DNA from: Candidatus Thorarchaeota archaeon
Lineage (GTDB): Archaea > Asgardarchaeota > Thorarchaeia > Thorarchaeales > Thorarchaeaceae
NCBI GenBank assembly: GCA_018238825.1
Contig: JABCSP010000155.1
Coordinates: 1 to 5,757, forward strand
Direction of reading: 5' to 3'
DNA length: 5,757 nucleotides
A program made the translations under genes and the position numbers. Below the pieces are notes generated by a model. That model searched no databases. It was not told the origin of the DNA and was given only the letters and a program-made list of their open reading frames with translations. This document shows, in pieces, positions 5,166 through 5,757 of this stretch (within the stretch, counting starts at the first letter, position 1; each line of letters begins with the position of its first letter).

Positions 5166-5757
5166 CTAATATGGATAGAACTGAGTAGCTCGGTTCATAA
5201 TCTCGTCATCAGCTGGGAAGATGATTGGGATTGCTACATATTTCGATTGGCAAGGATTTCCTTTTGCAACGTGAAATACAATCCTCGGTCTTCCTGACTT
5301 TGTATTGTAATCAATCTCTATTGCATAACTCATTGTAGTTACAGCTTCGCTTGTTGGCCCCGCGTGTCTACAGATACTAGTTGGACCTTGTGATTCACCA
5401 TGGTCTCCTAGCATGGTAAATACTTCTTCAACTGTTGAAACTTGACGTATCAGATCATATCCTCGCTCTACTCTCTTCACAGAATCATCATAGGCAGTAC
5501 CTTCTGAGCGAAGAGTTTCTTCTGTATCGAGCATGATATGATGGCTTGTTCTTAGAACTCGACGCTCCGACCATTCAATTGAGTGATCACTACCAGCTAA
5601 TTCGATTCCAAGCATACTATCATGGTCTGCAAGGACAAGGTTCCCCCATTGGTATTTTCTTCCCTTCTTCCAATGCTGTTTTAAGTTGTTTTGCTCCCTC
5701 TGTAATAGGTTGTACTACACCTTTTACTTGTTGATATTGCTTTATGTTTTCGCGTAT
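5166..5757 (-). CDS. C45-type Ntn hydrolase/acyltransferase, C-terminal part, frameshifted
   Basis: Two minus-strand frames join into one protein. The upstream frame is open from the window edge (5757) and reads QPITEGAKQLKTALEEGKK, then IPMG; it hits TGA at 5620-5622. The downstream frame continues NLVLADHDSMLGIEL and runs to TAG at 5166-5168. Removing one G from the run at 5643-5647 fuses them seamlessly. The first ATG of the downstream frame (5613-5615) lies inside the conserved NLVLAD...IEL strand, so it is not a believable start. The features fit peptidase family C45 (acyl-CoA:6-APA acyltransferase-like, self-processing Ntn hydrolases): NLVLADxDxxxxIE, RTSHH where RTNH is usual, LxDHGxxxxxSICRH, and the closing GNPCQSKYV (usually GxPCxxxY). 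The catalytic N-terminal Cys would lie upstream, beyond the window. Such enzymes cleave or form amides; the substrate is unknown. It may be a true pseudogene, a sequencing or assembly error in a homopolymer, or, less likely, a recoded gene. Family identity is from remembered motifs. Confidence 0.68.
5641..5649 (-). other. Frameshift site at a G5 run in the C45-type gene
   Basis: On the minus strand the sequence is ATG-GGG-GAA in the upstream frame and GGG-AAC in the downstream frame, with five G in a row (C on plus, 5643-5647). Deleting one G gives ATG-GGG-AAC-CTT-GTC and a continuous family-like protein. Upstream of this point only the first frame looks like the family, and downstream only the second. 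The downstream frame is closed by TAG at 5715-5717 a little further up, so it cannot reach the N-terminal half by itself. Confidence 0.65.

Noticed and set aside
5613..5615. ATG at 5615 as the true start of a 149-residue protein.
   Set aside because: It falls in the middle of a conserved beta-strand segment, codons just upstream in the same frame (NLVLADHDS) still match the family, and no SD precedes it.
5546..5734. A 62-codon plus-strand frame opposite the hydrolase gene.
   Set aside because: The minus strand here carries two joined family-like segments; the plus frame has no recognisable motif.

Overview
The window looks archaeal. Upstream of two transcription units there is a BRE/TATA-like element at about the archaeal distance, followed by a short leader with a Shine-Dalgarno (SD) motif. 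Two genes start with TTG. Base composition is moderately AT-rich by eye. Methylmalonyl-CoA mutase is split into separate small (B12-binding) and large (barrel) subunits, as in archaea and some bacteria. An Asgard archaeon such as Thorarchaeota is my best guess from general protein style; this is an impression, not a demonstration.

Plus strand, 1-3680. The window opens with the last 38 codons of a winged-helix DNA-binding protein (1-117). A promoter at about 137-153 then precedes a tight four-gene operon: B12-binding mutase subunit (199-600), MeaB/ArgK-type GTPase chaperone (624-1583), mutase large subunit (1590-3257) and methylmalonyl-CoA epimerase (3270-3680). Gaps are only 23, 6 and 12 nt. 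Together they form a complete module for interconverting (S)- and (R)-methylmalonyl-CoA and succinyl-CoA. The small subunit carries adenosylcobalamin, the large subunit binds the acyl-CoA, the GTPase guards cofactor loading and repair, and the epimerase supplies the right stereoisomer. No propionyl-CoA carboxylase is present, so the window does not show which direction the pathway runs.

Plus strand, 3681-4060. A separate promoter with a strong SD drives a 92-residue two-TPR protein of unknown role.

Minus strand, 4067-5757. A PLP-dependent low-specificity L-threonine aldolase (4067-5110) converges on the TPR gene with only 6 bp between stop codons. Behind it, on the same strand, is the C-terminal part of a C45-type (acyl-coenzyme A:6-aminopenicillanate acyltransferase-like) Ntn hydrolase. 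It runs off the right edge and is broken by an apparent +1 frameshift at a run of five G (minus strand; C on plus, 5643-5647).

No unmistakably new system is visible. The points most worth a second look are the frameshifted hydrolase, non-consensus residues around the mutase active site, the operon order matching the domain order of the fused mutase IcmF, and an 8-bp tandem duplication that creates the TTG start of the first operon gene. There is no gene-free stretch longer than about 100 bp, and no RNA gene, insertion sequence or CRISPR array was seen.
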